The notes under the pieces are model-generated. The model ran no database searches, was not told where the DNA came from, and worked only from the letters and a program-made list of their open reading frames with translations. DNA of 64,000 nucleotides from Streptomyces sp. CB00455 (GTDB taxonomy: Bacteria > Actinomycetota > Actinomycetes > Streptomycetales > Streptomycetaceae), in assembly GCF_001905445.1 (NCBI RefSeq), contig NZ_LIVQ01000001.1:744001-808000 (forward strand). The letters run 5' to 3'. A program made the translations under genes and the position numbers. Below are positions 1 to 7,645 of the stretch, one piece after another (position 1 is the stretch's first letter; each line of letters opens with the position of its first letter).

Positions 1-1231
1 CGGACACTTCTTCTGACACTGCCCAGTTCTCCTCGTCGGTGGTGTACGGGTCGGCCGTCTGCGGACGCACGTGGCGCCAGGTGGTGAGTTCGGTCGACCT
101 GCCGTCGAGCCGCAGGAACATCGCCGGGCGGATCCCCGGATCGGCCAGTTCCCTGACGGCCCGGGCGAAGGCTCCCCGGTCGGCGGCCAGCGGGGCGAGG
201 CCCGCGTACGCCTCGTCGACGGCCCGCTCGTGACGCTCGGCCGTGCTTTCCAGCCGGGCGATCACTTCGCGCACCCAGGTGTCGAACTCGTCGGGCACCT
301 GCTCCAGCAGCGCGTCGAGCGGCTTCCCTCCCGAGGCGCCGAGGTCGGCGACCGAACAATTCAGGCCCTGGGCGACCTGCTTGGCGGGCAGCCCCGCGAA
401 CCGCTGGATGCCGTGGGCGCGCCAGATGTCCCGCTCGGTGACCCCGGTGAGCACCTTGTGGAGCCGTACGTACTCGGACAGCTTGGCCTTGGCGCGCACG
501 CCGGAGGCGAAGCGCAGGACGAAGCCTTCGGCCTCGGTGCCGGTCGCCGGGGCGCCGCCGGGCAGGGTGTTGGACTCGGTCAGCGCGATCAGCTCGTCCA
601 GGGGCATGGCGGGCCACACGGTGACGACGGCTCCGATGCCCTCCCAGTGGGGCGCGGCCTCCGCCAGTGGGACCTCCGTGCCGTCCGGCCCGAAGGCGGC
701 GAGGAGGACCAGGTCCCGGCGGTTTCCGTAGTCGACGACGATGCGGTTCTGCGGGTAGAGGATCTCGGCGAGGTACGTGGTGCCGGGGCGCAGGGCCGTG
801 GTGTCCCTGGAGTCGAGGAGGCGCTGCGCCCAGGTCGCCTGGGCGCTGGTGAAGGACCCCTTGGAGGCGACCCGCCAGCGGTCCGCGTAGTGGAAGACCA
901 CCGCGAGGCTGCCGTCGACCTTGTCGTAGACCTCGAACGGCTCGTCGGGCAGGGCGGGGGCGTAGGGCTGGCCCGTCTCGTGCTCGCCGACGTTGAAGAA
1001 CTTCGGCAGCGGCAGCGCGACGACCGCGCCGGTGGTGTCGTCGGCGACGAGGCCGCGGCAGCGCGTGGTGACCCGGTTCCACACGCGCTCGTACTGGGCC
1101 GTCCTCGTGTACGTGTAGAGGGACAGTGGCAGTTCGGGGTGCGTCTTGCGGGTCACGTACCCGGCGTCGATCGAGTCCGCCAGCGCCTGTGCGGGCAGCA
1201 GGTCGTGCAGAGTCAGGTGGTCCTGGCTCAT
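1..1231 (-). CDS. T4 Rnl1-family RNA ligase, C-terminus cut by window edge
   Basis: About 410 residues are visible and the frame is still open at base 1, so the 3' end lies outside. The product should be an ATP-dependent RNA ligase that joins or repairs RNA ends through a covalent lysyl-AMP. Seen: nucleotidyltransferase motif I KVDGS with the adenylation lysine at about residue 104, a motif III-like stretch around YPQNRIVVDYG, motif IV EGFVLRF, and a motif V-like KAKLSEYVRLHK. This order and spacing match the phage T4 RnlA (Rnl1) family rather than DNA ligases. The start ATG at 1231 is preceded by GGAGGACCCC, an excellent ribosome site. Related actinobacterial ligases may sit beside a kinase/phosphatase gene, but that side is not visible. 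The natural substrate is unknown. A Thg1-like protein, another RNA-end enzyme, lies 9 kb away. Confidence 0.85.
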   Translation of the reverse strand, partial: MSQDHLTLHDLLPAQALADSIDAGYVTRKTHPELPLSLYTYTRTAQYERVWNRVTTRCRGLVADDTTGAVVALPLPKFFNVGEHETGQPYAPALPDEPFEVYDKVDGSLAVVFHYADRWRVASKGSFTSAQATWAQRLLDSRDTTALRPGTTYLAEILYPQNRIVVDYGNRRDLVLLAAFGPDGTEVPLAEAAPHWEGIGAVVTVWPAMPLDELIALTESNTLPGGAPATGTEAEGFVLRFASGVRAKAKLSEYVRLHKVLTGVTERDIWRAHGIQRFAGLPAKQVAQGLNCSVADLGASGGKPLDALLEQVPDEFDTWVREVIARLESTAERHERAVDEAYAGLAPLAADRGAFARAVRELADPGIRPAMFLRLDGRSTELTTWRHVRPQTADPYTTDEENWAVSEEVS

Positions 1232-1325
1232 GGGGTCCTCCCGGTTCGAGATGGCTCATTCTCGCCTGTGGGAGGTGCCGCGCGGTACCTGATTTCGGCT
1301 GGTCGGGAGCGTTGTCGTGGCCGGA

Positions 1326-1760
1326 TCAGTGGGTGATGCAGAGCTCGTTGCCCTCGGGGTCGGCGAGGGTGGTCCAGGCGAAGGGGCCCTGCCGCTTCTC
1401 GTGGAGGAAGGTGGCGCCCTTGGCCATCAGCCGCTCGACGACGTCCTTCGGGTCGTCGGATCCGGTGCGCACGTCCAGGTGGACGCGGTTCTTGACCGTC
1501 TTGGGCTCGGGCACGAGCTGGAACAGGATGCGGGGCGCGCGCTCCAAGCCCTGGGGGTGGCGGATCGCGCCGCCGACCTTCCACACGAGGCCGCCGCGGT
1601 GGGTGGTGGTGTCGGACTCGCTCGCCTGGCCCGCCGCGATCAGGCCGCGGATGAACTCCTCGTCCTGGGCCTCCACTTCCCAGCCGAGGGCGTCCGCCCA
1701 CCAGTCGGCGAGCGGGTGGGGGTCGGCGCAGTCGATGGTGACCTGGAAGGTGTATGCCAT
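1326..1760 (-). CDS. VOC/glyoxalase-like domain protein
   Basis: A 144-residue protein beginning MAYTFQVTIDCADPHPLADWW and ending DPEGNELCITH, the typical start and finish of the small glyoxalase-like (vicinal oxygen chelate) domain proteins common in Streptomyces. The fold usually binds a metal or a small molecule (glyoxalase, dioxygenase or drug-binding roles); nothing here fixes the substrate. The gene is alone: a 95-bp gap separates it from the RNA ligase gene downstream on the same strand, and the TDT-family gene behind it ends 70 bp upstream of its start. Start ATG at 1760. Family assignment is firm; function is not. Confidence 0.8.
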   Translation of the reverse strand: MAYTFQVTIDCADPHPLADWWADALGWEVEAQDEEFIRGLIAAGQASESDTTTHRGGLVWKVGGAIRHPQGLERAPRILFQLVPEPKTVKNRVHLDVRTGSDDPKDVVERLMAKGATFLHEKRQGPFAWTTLADPEGNELCITH

Positions 1761-1830
1761 GCCGGGACCTTACTGAGGAGACCGGTCGGCCGCCAGCGCA
1801 TGCCGTCGGCTGCGCCGCGGCGGGCCGCGG

Positions 1831-2784
1831 TCAGCGGGAGCCCGTCACCGCAGCCGCCCGGCGGGTGGTCAGGAAGGCGGCGCAGGTCAGCAGGCAGGCG
1901 GCCACCGCGACCCAGAGCAACACCTCGCCCGCCGGGCGCAGCCAGGCCACCCCGGTCGGCCCGGCGGCGGAGAGGCAGGCGGTGGCCGTCATGCCGAGCG
2001 GGAAGACGGTGGCCCAGCGGCGGACGTCGTAGTGCGGCCGGGGATGGCGCAGTTCGGCGCCGAGGAGGACGGCGTACCAGACGAGGGAAAGGGCGAGCGC
2101 GGCCAGGGTGAGAGTCCGCAGCGCGGTGTGCGCCGCGCCGGTCCAGACGGGCGAGGCGGTGAGCTTGGCGCCGGCCAGCGCGGAGATGGAGAGCGCCCCG
2201 CCGGCCACCCAGTGGTCGCCGGCGCCGCCCACGACCTCGCGGAGGTCGAAATGGCGCAGGGCGGCGACGTAGAGCAGCAGCCCGAGGCAGAAGGCCGCCA
2301 GCGCGGACCGGGCCAGCCAGTCCCGGTGGGCGGAGGCGGCGAGGACGGCCGCGAGCACGGCGAGCCCTTGGGTGGCCACGCAGACGAGGAACGCCACCCC
2401 CGGCATCCGGCGCCCCCAGCGCCGTAGGACGCCCAGCAGCAGCCAGGGCCAGAGCGCGGCGGACAGCACCAGCAGGGCGGCGGCCGCACGCTGCCATCCG
2501 AGCATGGAGAGCCGGGTCCCGAGCACGGTGCTGGCCGCGACGGCGGTCAGGGCGGCCGGGGTGTCGGCCTCGGCGCGGAAGCGGCCGCGGTCGCCCAGCA
2601 GGCGGATCGCGAAGTCGGCGGCGAGCACCAGCCACAGCGCCGCGGCGACGACGAGGAACACCAGGGAGGCAACGGCGCGGCCGGTCAGGTGCAGGCCGGC
2701 GGAGATGATGCCGGCGGCCATGACGGCGGCGCCGGCCGCGGGGGTGAGCCCGGCCCACCAGCCGCACCCGGAATGTGGCCTCAC
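1831..2784 (-). CDS. TDT-family (TehA/SLAC1-like) membrane transporter
   Basis: About 317 residues with nine to ten hydrophobic segments, beginning with a TDT-like PAAGAAVMAAGIISAGL stretch (family consensus resembles VVMATGIVS) and carrying GDHWVAGGALSISALAG in the second half. The tellurite-resistance/C4-dicarboxylate transporter family includes TehA-type channels and anion exporters; the substrate here cannot be read. I chose GTG at 2784, which gives the usual short N-terminus, but the GGAGAG before it is almost adjacent, and ATG at the VMAAGII methionine or an upstream start remain possible. The frame stays open far upstream with no coding character. No partner gene is evident. Confidence 0.65.
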   Translation of the reverse strand: MRPHSGCGWWAGLTPAAGAAVMAAGIISAGLHLTGRAVASLVFLVVAAALWLVLAADFAIRLLGDRGRFRAEADTPAALTAVAASTVLGTRLSMLGWQRAAAALLVLSAALWPWLLLGVLRRWGRRMPGVAFLVCVATQGLAVLAAVLAASAHRDWLARSALAAFCLGLLLYVAALRHFDLREVVGGAGDHWVAGGALSISALAGAKLTASPVWTGAAHTALRTLTLAALALSLVWYAVLLGAELRHPRPHYDVRRWATVFPLGMTATACLSAAGPTGVAWLRPAGEVLLWVAVAACLLTCAAFLTTRRAAAVTGSR

Positions 2785-3101
2785 CTCTCCAGCGGACCCC
2801 ACGGCGCAACACCCCGCCACCGGACCGGCCACCTCCCGGGCTCCGGCGCTCCCACCGGGCCGCGGCCCCACCCTGAGGACGGTCCCACCGGGCCGGCCGA
2901 CCCTCCGGCTGCGTTCGCTCGGGGCCCCTCCCCGCCTCACGTCGGAACCCCACTCGGCGGCGCCGGTCCGCGCCGGCCGCGGCCGGGCACGGGGCTGCGG
3001 GCCGCCGCGGGCACCGCGTGGTGGCGGTCCCGCAGCCGGGTGGGTGGGTGTCGTCCTGGCCCGGCAGGGGCTGGTGGGGGTGTGGTGGCGGGAGACGCCG
3101 C
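2785..3101. other. intergenic stretch, nothing recognised
   Basis: About 317 bp between the TDT transporter and the receiver-like gene. Open frames exist on both strands but all have runs of Arg, Pro and Gly typical of non-coding frames in GC-rich DNA. I see no RNA gene, clear terminator or promoter. Confidence 0.5.
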
Positions 3102-3509
3102 CTACGGTGCGTCCGGGTCGCAGCTCTCGCGGCGGAGGCCGATCGCCCGTAGGGCGTGCATCAGGCCGCCGGTGTCCCCGTCGCGAACGATGTGGACGGC
3201 GCCGTCGACCTCCAGACCCGACAGGGCCCGGTGGGCGTCGGAGGCAGCGTGCAGGACCACTCCGCTCGGCGGGTCCAGGGCGCGGACCCCCTGGAAGACG
3301 CCGAGGACGTCCGGGTCGCCGTCGAGGCTGTCCAGGCCGTCGGGCAGGGCGAGGACCGTGATGTCGGGCAGCAGGGCGCGTGCGTGCGCCAGGGCGACGG
3401 CCTGCCCGTTGGCGTGGGAGATGACCCGGAAGTGCGGGCTGCTCTGGATCCGCGACCGCAGCCGCTCCAGCTCTTCGCCCTCCGGCACGCCCACCACCAG
3501 CACCGTCAT
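3102..3509 (-). CDS. atypical receiver-like (CheY-fold) protein
   Basis: A 135-residue protein from ATG 3509 (GTG at 3512 is equally possible; GGAGGA lies 9 to 12 nt upstream). The pattern resembles a response-regulator receiver: MTVLVVGVPEGEEL at the N-terminus, a hydrophobic strand DITVLALPDG where the phospho-acceptor strand should be, GVVLHAASD where the Thr/Ser strand should be, and GAVHIVRDGDTGGLMHALRAI like the final strand and helix. The usual phosphorylated Asp appears to be Ala, the Thr/Ser switch is not canonical, and the conserved Lys position reads Arg. There is no output domain. If the fold assignment is right, it is a phosphorylation-independent pseudo-receiver. No kinase is adjacent; the nearest two-component system is 1 kb away and self-contained. 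Confidence 0.55.
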   Translation of the reverse strand: MTVLVVGVPEGEELERLRSRIQSSPHFRVISHANGQAVALAHARALLPDITVLALPDGLDSLDGDPDVLGVFQGVRALDPPSGVVLHAASDAHRALSGLEVDGAVHIVRDGDTGGLMHALRAIGLRRESCDPDAP

Positions 3510-4016
3510 CACAACAACCCATCCTCCGTCCCCACCGCCGCCGCGGCGAGTCGGCGGGCGGCCCCGGCCCCCGCCCCTGCCCCGCCCCTGCCCCTGCCCC
3601 TGCCCGGACGGCACCCGCACCGGCCCGTGCACGGCGCCGCCGCCCGTCCCGCCCCGCCCCGGGGGTTCGGGGCCGTCGGGGGCGTCCCCCCGGGGCGGGG
3701 CGGGGGCCGGGTGGATGCTTGCGCCGTGGAGGGGAACCGCTTGCGCGCCGTCCGGGTCGGGGCAAGGGTGGCGGGTAGCGTCGGGCTGCGCGGCCGTGGG
3801 CCGGGGTCCTCGCGCAGCACGCGTCGGCGATGGACCGGCCGTACGCCGTCCTGCGCCGCACCGCCCCGGCGGGGGCCGGAAGTCGGGCCCGCCAGCCAGG
3901 TCAGGCCGATCCGATCACGGGCTCGCCGTGTGCCGCCCCACGCCGCCCACCGCACCCGGCTCCTCCTCCACCGCCTCGGTACGACGTCGGAAAGCTTCCC
4001 CGCCGAAGGAGCCCCC
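3510..4016. other. intergenic stretch with C-rich low-complexity sequence
   Basis: About 507 bp between the divergent receiver-like and DoxX genes. Positions 3560-3605 are a C-rich run of CCCCTG/CCCCGC units. The rest is GC-rich without coding character on either strand. It must hold the promoters of both genes, but I cannot place them with confidence. A good ribosome site for doxX lies at 4005-4011. Confidence 0.5.
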
Positions 4017-4469
4017 ATGGCCTCAGGTCTCGACCGCCACCAGCGCTACGCCGTCGCCCTGTTCCGCATCGTCACCGCCCTGCTGTTCGCCTCGCACGGC
4101 GCGGCTTCCCTCTTCGGCGTCCTCGGCGGCGCGCGCGGCGGTGGCACCATCGCCGCGGGTACCTGGCCCGGCTGGTACGCCGCCGCCATCCAGCTGGTCG
4201 CCGGCGCCCTGGTCCTCCTGGGCGCCGGTACCCGGCCGGCGGCCTTCGTCGCCTCGGGCTCGATGGCGTACGCGTACTTCACCGTCCACCAGCCGGGCGC
4301 CCTGTGGCCCCTGCAGAACGGCGGCGAAGGAGCGGCGATGTTCTGCTGGGCCTTCCTCCTGCTGGGGTTCACCGGCCCGGGTGCGCTCGCGGTGGACGGC
4401 CTCGTCGCCTCGCGCGCCTCCGGACGAGGCCACCGGGACGAACGCGGCCCGCAGGCCGCAGCGGCGTAG
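4017..4469 (+). CDS. DoxX-family membrane protein
   Basis: A 150-residue protein with four hydrophobic segments. It contains the family's early LFRIVTALLFASHGAASLFG, a central WYAAAIQLVAGALVLLGAGTR, and FTVHQPGALWPLQNGGEGAAMFCWAFLLLGF. DoxX-like proteins are small inner-membrane proteins; some are linked to thiosulfate:quinone oxidoreduction or oxidative stress, most have no known activity. ATG at 4017 follows GAAGGAG by 5 nt. The protein ends in a short Arg/Gly/Ala-rich tail. It converges on the two-component regulator gene with only 40 bp between stops, which holds a perfect hairpin. Confidence 0.85.
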   Translation: MASGLDRHQRYAVALFRIVTALLFASHGAASLFGVLGGARGGGTIAAGTWPGWYAAAIQLVAGALVLLGAGTRPAAFVASGSMAYAYFTVHQPGALWPLQNGGEGAAMFCWAFLLLGFTGPGALAVDGLVASRASGRGHRDERGPQAAAA

Positions 4470-4495
4470 CGGGAGTCCCCGCCCCGGCCGCCCCG

Positions 4496-4530
4496 CTGGT
4501 CGCGCCGCCTCAGCGGGGCGGCGCGACCAG
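4496..4530. terminator. hairpin between convergent doxX-like and regulator genes
   Basis: A perfect 14-bp stem (CTGGTCGCGCCGCC at 4496-4509 with its complement at 4517-4530) and a 7-nt loop. The loop holds the stop codon of the minus-strand regulator (4510-4512), so the right arm is coding. Likely a bidirectional terminator; no U-tract, as usual in Streptomyces. Confidence 0.7.
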
Positions 4531-5226
4531 GCCCATCTCGTAGGCCGTGATCACCAGGTGGACCCGGTCGCGGGCGCCTAGCTTGCTGAACAGGCGCGCC
4601 ACGTGCGACTTGGCCGTGGCCGCCGAGATGTAGAGCTCTTCGGCTATCTCCGTGTTCGACCGGCCCCGCCCCACCAGGGTGAGGACCTCCCGCTCGCGCT
4701 CGGTGATCCCCGCGCCCGGCGGCCGGGCGCCGTCGTCCGCCGCCGCGGCCCCCGGGCCGGGGGCAGGACCTGAGCCCGGCCACGGGCCGCGCACGATGTC
4801 GGCGATCAGGCGGCGGGTCACCCCCGGCGCGATGAGCGCGTCCCCCGCGGCCACCACGCGGATCGCCGCGAGGATGTCCTCCAGGGCCATGTCCTTGACC
4901 GCGAACCCGCTCGCGCCGGCGCGCAGGGCCCCGTAGACGTGGTCGTCCTCGTCGAACGTGGTCAGGACGAGGACGCGCACCGCCCCGTTCTGTCCGGTGA
5001 TCAGACGGGTGGCCTCGATGCCGTCCATACCGGGCATGCGGATGTCCATCACCACGACGTCCGGGCGCAGTTCCCCGGCGAGGCGGACCGCTTCCGCGCC
5101 CGTCCCGGCCTCGCCGACGACGTGCAGGTCGGGCGTATCGGCCGTGAGGACCCGCAGCCCGGAGCGCACCAGCGGCTGGTCGTCGACGAGCAGGACGCGG
5201 ATCGCCCGGTCGGGGCCGGTGGTCAT
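4510..5226 (-). CDS. NarL/FixJ-type response regulator
   Basis: A 238-residue two-component regulator. Receiver domain about residues 10-125: acidic pair DD in VLLVDDQPLVRSG, phospho-acceptor Asp61 in VVVMDIRMPGMDG, and conserved Lys111 in GFAVKDM. A Gly/Pro/Ala linker leads to a LuxR-type helix-turn-helix about 170-235 (ITEREREVLTLVGRGRSNTEIAEELYISAATAKSHV, in part). The start ATG at 5226 overlaps the stop of the kinase gene (ATGA), so the two are translated together. Its target is unknown. Proteins of this type often control a neighbouring ABC exporter, and a decayed ABC ATPase gene lies just beyond the kinase. Confidence 0.95.
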   Translation of the reverse strand: MTTGPDRAIRVLLVDDQPLVRSGLRVLTADTPDLHVVGEAGTGAEAVRLAGELRPDVVVMDIRMPGMDGIEATRLITGQNGAVRVLVLTTFDEDDHVYGALRAGASGFAVKDMALEDILAAIRVVAAGDALIAPGVTRRLIADIVRGPWPGSGPAPGPGAAAADDGARPPGAGITEREREVLTLVGRGRSNTEIAEELYISAATAKSHVARLFSKLGARDRVHLVITAYEMGLVAPPR

Positions 5227-6413
5227 CGGCCCGGCTCCGCGGCGTCCGCGGGGACGGGGAGCGGGAGCACCGCTTCGACCAGGAAGCCGCCGCCGGGACG
5301 CGGTCCGGCGCTGAGCCGGCCGTGCAGCAGCCCGACGCGCTCGCGCATGCCGGTGATGCCGAAGCCCGTGTCCCCCGGGCCGGCGGGAGTCCCGCGGCCC
5401 TCGTCGGCGATCTCCACGGTCAGTTCCCCGACCCCGTAGCCGATCGTCACCCGGCAGTGCCCGGTCGCCGCGTGGCGGACCACGTTGGTCAGCGCTTCCT
5501 GGACGATGCGGTAGGCCGAGAGGTCGATGTCCGGCGGGAGCCGGCGTTCCCGGCCTTCTGTGCGTACGTCGACGCGGACACCGGCGGCCGCCGTGGTCGC
5601 GACGAGCCCGTCGAGGTCGGCGAGCCCGGGGGCGGGTCCCGGCGGCGGCTGCACACGGCCCTCGCCTGGCTCGGACCGGCGCAGGGCGACCAGCGTGCGG
5701 CGCAGGCCGGACAGGGTCTCGCGGCTGGTGGCCTCGATGGCGCGCAGGGCTGTGCGGGCTTCCGCGGGCTGTGTCTCGATGACCCGGCTGCCCACCCCGG
5801 CCTGGATGGCGATCACGCCGACGCTGTGGGCGACCATGTCGTGCAACTCCCTCGCTATCCGCAGCCGTTCGGCGGTGACGGCTTCGGACACCTCCTGGGC
5901 GCGCAGTTTCCCCGCGTGCTCGCGGCGCTCCTTGAACAGCTGGCCCGCCATGGCGGAGGTGAGCAGCGCCAGCAGCGAGATCAGGCCGGAGCTCATCATG
6001 TCGTAGGGGCCGGACGCCAGGAGCGGAACGGCCGGCAGTTCCACGCAGAACACGACGGCTCCGGCGGTCACGGCGTCCCGGCGGGGCCGTGTGGCGACGA
6101 TGAAGCCGAGGATGAGGTCGGACGCGAGGAAGACCAGGAGGCGGCCGGGGCTGTGGTCGTGGGTGGCCGCCGCCACGAGCGTCGCGCCGAGGAGGGCCGC
6201 CGCCAGGGCTGTCAGGGGGCGGTGGCGCAGCAGCCCGGCGAGCAGGCTCGCGCCGAGCAGCAGCACGGCCGCCATGAGCGGGCCGCCGGCGTACGGCACC
6301 CCTCCGATCAGCAGCAGGGCCACCACGAGGTAGAGGGCGCCGCCGCCCCAGGCCGCGAGGGGTGTCCTCGCCGACGGTGACGGACCGTGCGTCGGGGGTG
6401 GTGAGTTGTCCAT
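5223..6413 (-). CDS. sensor histidine kinase, HisKA_3 type
   Basis: A 396-residue membrane kinase, the partner of the regulator it overlaps. Residues about 20-155 form five or six membrane segments with almost no extracellular domain, so the signal is probably sensed in or near the membrane. The dimerisation/phospho-acceptor helix has AERLRIARELHDMVAHSVGV with phospho-accepting His191. The ATPase domain follows: N-box around AYRIVQEALTNVVRHA, then DEGRGTP and GFGITGMRERV. ATG 6413 has no good ribosome site; TACGGT sits 7 nt before the start on this strand, so a leaderless transcript is possible. Direct repeats containing GTACGCCCC lie just upstream. Confidence 0.93.
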   Translation of the reverse strand: MDNSPPPTHGPSPSARTPLAAWGGGALYLVVALLLIGGVPYAGGPLMAAVLLLGASLLAGLLRHRPLTALAAALLGATLVAAATHDHSPGRLLVFLASDLILGFIVATRPRRDAVTAGAVVFCVELPAVPLLASGPYDMMSSGLISLLALLTSAMAGQLFKERREHAGKLRAQEVSEAVTAERLRIARELHDMVAHSVGVIAIQAGVGSRVIETQPAEARTALRAIEATSRETLSGLRRTLVALRRSEPGEGRVQPPPGPAPGLADLDGLVATTAAAGVRVDVRTEGRERRLPPDIDLSAYRIVQEALTNVVRHAATGHCRVTIGYGVGELTVEIADEGRGTPAGPGDTGFGITGMRERVGLLHGRLSAGPRPGGGFLVEAVLPLPVPADAAEPGR

Positions 6414-6460
6414 GCCGTGACCGTAGCGAGCGGGCCGGGTGCGGACATCGGCCCCCGGAT

Positions 6461-6563
6461 GTACGCCCCGGGGGCGGTGTCACCGGGCCGGTACGCCCCC
6501 GGGCCGGTACGCCCCCCTGACCGGTACGCCCCCCGCGATGCCGCCACTGGACCGATGTACCCC
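6461..6563. repeat. iterated GTACGCCCC motif upstream of the kinase gene
   Basis: GTACGCCCC occurs at 6461, 6491, 6508 and 6524, the last three preceded by CCGG, with a degenerate GTACCCC at 6557. Spacings are 30, 17 and 16 bp. It lies directly upstream of the kinase/regulator operon and before the ABC ATPase remnant. Such iterated sites could bind the regulator, but this may also be simple repeat expansion. Confidence 0.5.
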
Positions 6564-6605
6564 GCGTAGCCCTCCGGGCAGGCCGGGCACGAGCGAGGTC
6601 GGGGA

Positions 6606-7110
6606 CTCACCGAGCTGCACGGGGCCGCGGTGGCCGGCGACCGGCGACGGCTGTCCTTCACGGCCGGGCGCGGCGCCGTCACCGCACTGCTGGGGCCGGC
6701 GGGGGCCAGCAGGACCGCGCGCTCCGGCTGGTCCTGGGGTCGGAGGGCTCGGACGGCGGGGTCGGCCGCCGTGGGCGGGGTCCCGGCGGCCCCGCAGCCC
6801 GCACCGGGTCGGGGCGCTGTCGGCCGCCGACGCACAGCGCGGCCGGCGTACGCCCGCGGCGCAGCTGTCGGCGCTCGCCCGCGGCCGAGGCGCCGGACCG
6901 GGGCTGGTGGCGGAGGTGCTGGAGGAGGCGGGCCCGTCGCAGGAGTCGCGGCGGCGGGTGCGGACGTACTGCCCCACGCAGCGGCAGCGGCAGCGCATTG
7001 CCCGCGGCGCTGCTGGGCGATCCCCCGGTGCTGCTCCTCCGACGAGCCCTTCGCCGGGCGGGACGCCGCCGGCGTGCGGTGGGCCCGCCGACTGCTATGG
7101 GCCTTGCGCC
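6606..7110 (+). pseudogene. decayed ABC-transporter ATPase gene (DrrA-like), frameshifted
   Basis: No frame is open throughout, but pieces of an ABC-2/DrrA-type ATPase appear in order across frames: LTELHG and LSFTAGRGAVTALLGPAGASRT (degenerate Walker A; expected GPNGAGKT), then after a 2-nt shift ALRLVLGSEGSDGG, later QLSALARG and LVAEVLEEAG, then RRRVRTYCPTQRQRQRIA where the signature region should be, then AALLGDPPVLLL, then after another shift DEPFAGRDAAGVRWARRLLWAL (split Walker B). Catalytic residues are changed and the 3' part is gone; no permease gene follows. The intact two-component system sits immediately upstream on the other strand, a common arrangement for regulated exporters. 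Confidence 0.8.
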
Positions 7111-7170
7111 GGCCGCCGGCCGGGCCCGCCCCCGAAGGGGACGGGCCTCAGGACCGGACGCGAGCCGAGA

Positions 7171-7608
7171 TCAAGGACGCGCCTCGCCGTCCTCGCCGGC
7201 TCGCTCGGCGCTCTTGGCGGCGTTCTTCTCCTTGATGCGCACCGCTTCCTTGCGGACGTCGGCCTGGGTGGCGCGCTCGCGCTGGAGCCACTCCGGGGAT
7301 TCCTTCTTCAGTTCTTCGATCTGCTCGGTGGTGAGGGGCTCGGTGACCCCGCCGCGGGCGAGGCCGGCGATGGAGACGCCCAGCTTCGACGCGACCACGG
7401 GACGGGGGTGCGGCCCGTTGCGGCGCAGTTCTTGCAGCCACTCGGGCGGGTCGGCCTGCAGCGCACTCAATTCACTGCGCGAGACGACACCCTCCTGGAA
7501 CTCGGCGGGGGTGGCCTCGAGGTACACGCCCAGCTTCTTCGCCGCGGTTGCGGGCTTCATCGTCTGGGTGTTCTGGTGCGACGTCATGGTGTCAAGGGTA
7601 TCGAGCAT
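7171..7608 (-). CDS. DUF5997 family protein
   Basis: A 145-residue soluble protein with the conserved opening KPATAAKKLGVYL and repeated EFQEGVVSRSEL/PPEWLQELRRNGPHPR elements typical of actinobacterial DUF5997. It has tandem short helical motifs (PPEWLQELR and SPEWLQRER) and a charged Lys/Glu/Arg tail. Function unknown. I chose ATG 7608 because GGAGGT lies 7 nt upstream; an internal ATG at 7587 would lose that site. It is divergent from the LysR-sensor-domain gene with only 37 bp between starts, so the two probably share a control region. I recall this pairing from other Streptomyces genomes. Confidence 0.8.
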   Translation of the reverse strand: MLDTLDTMTSHQNTQTMKPATAAKKLGVYLEATPAEFQEGVVSRSELSALQADPPEWLQELRRNGPHPRPVVASKLGVSIAGLARGGVTEPLTTEQIEELKKESPEWLQRERATQADVRKEAVRIKEKNAAKSAERAGEDGEARP

Positions 7609-7645
7609 GTGCGCTACCTCCGACCACGACCGGTAACCTGGCGGG

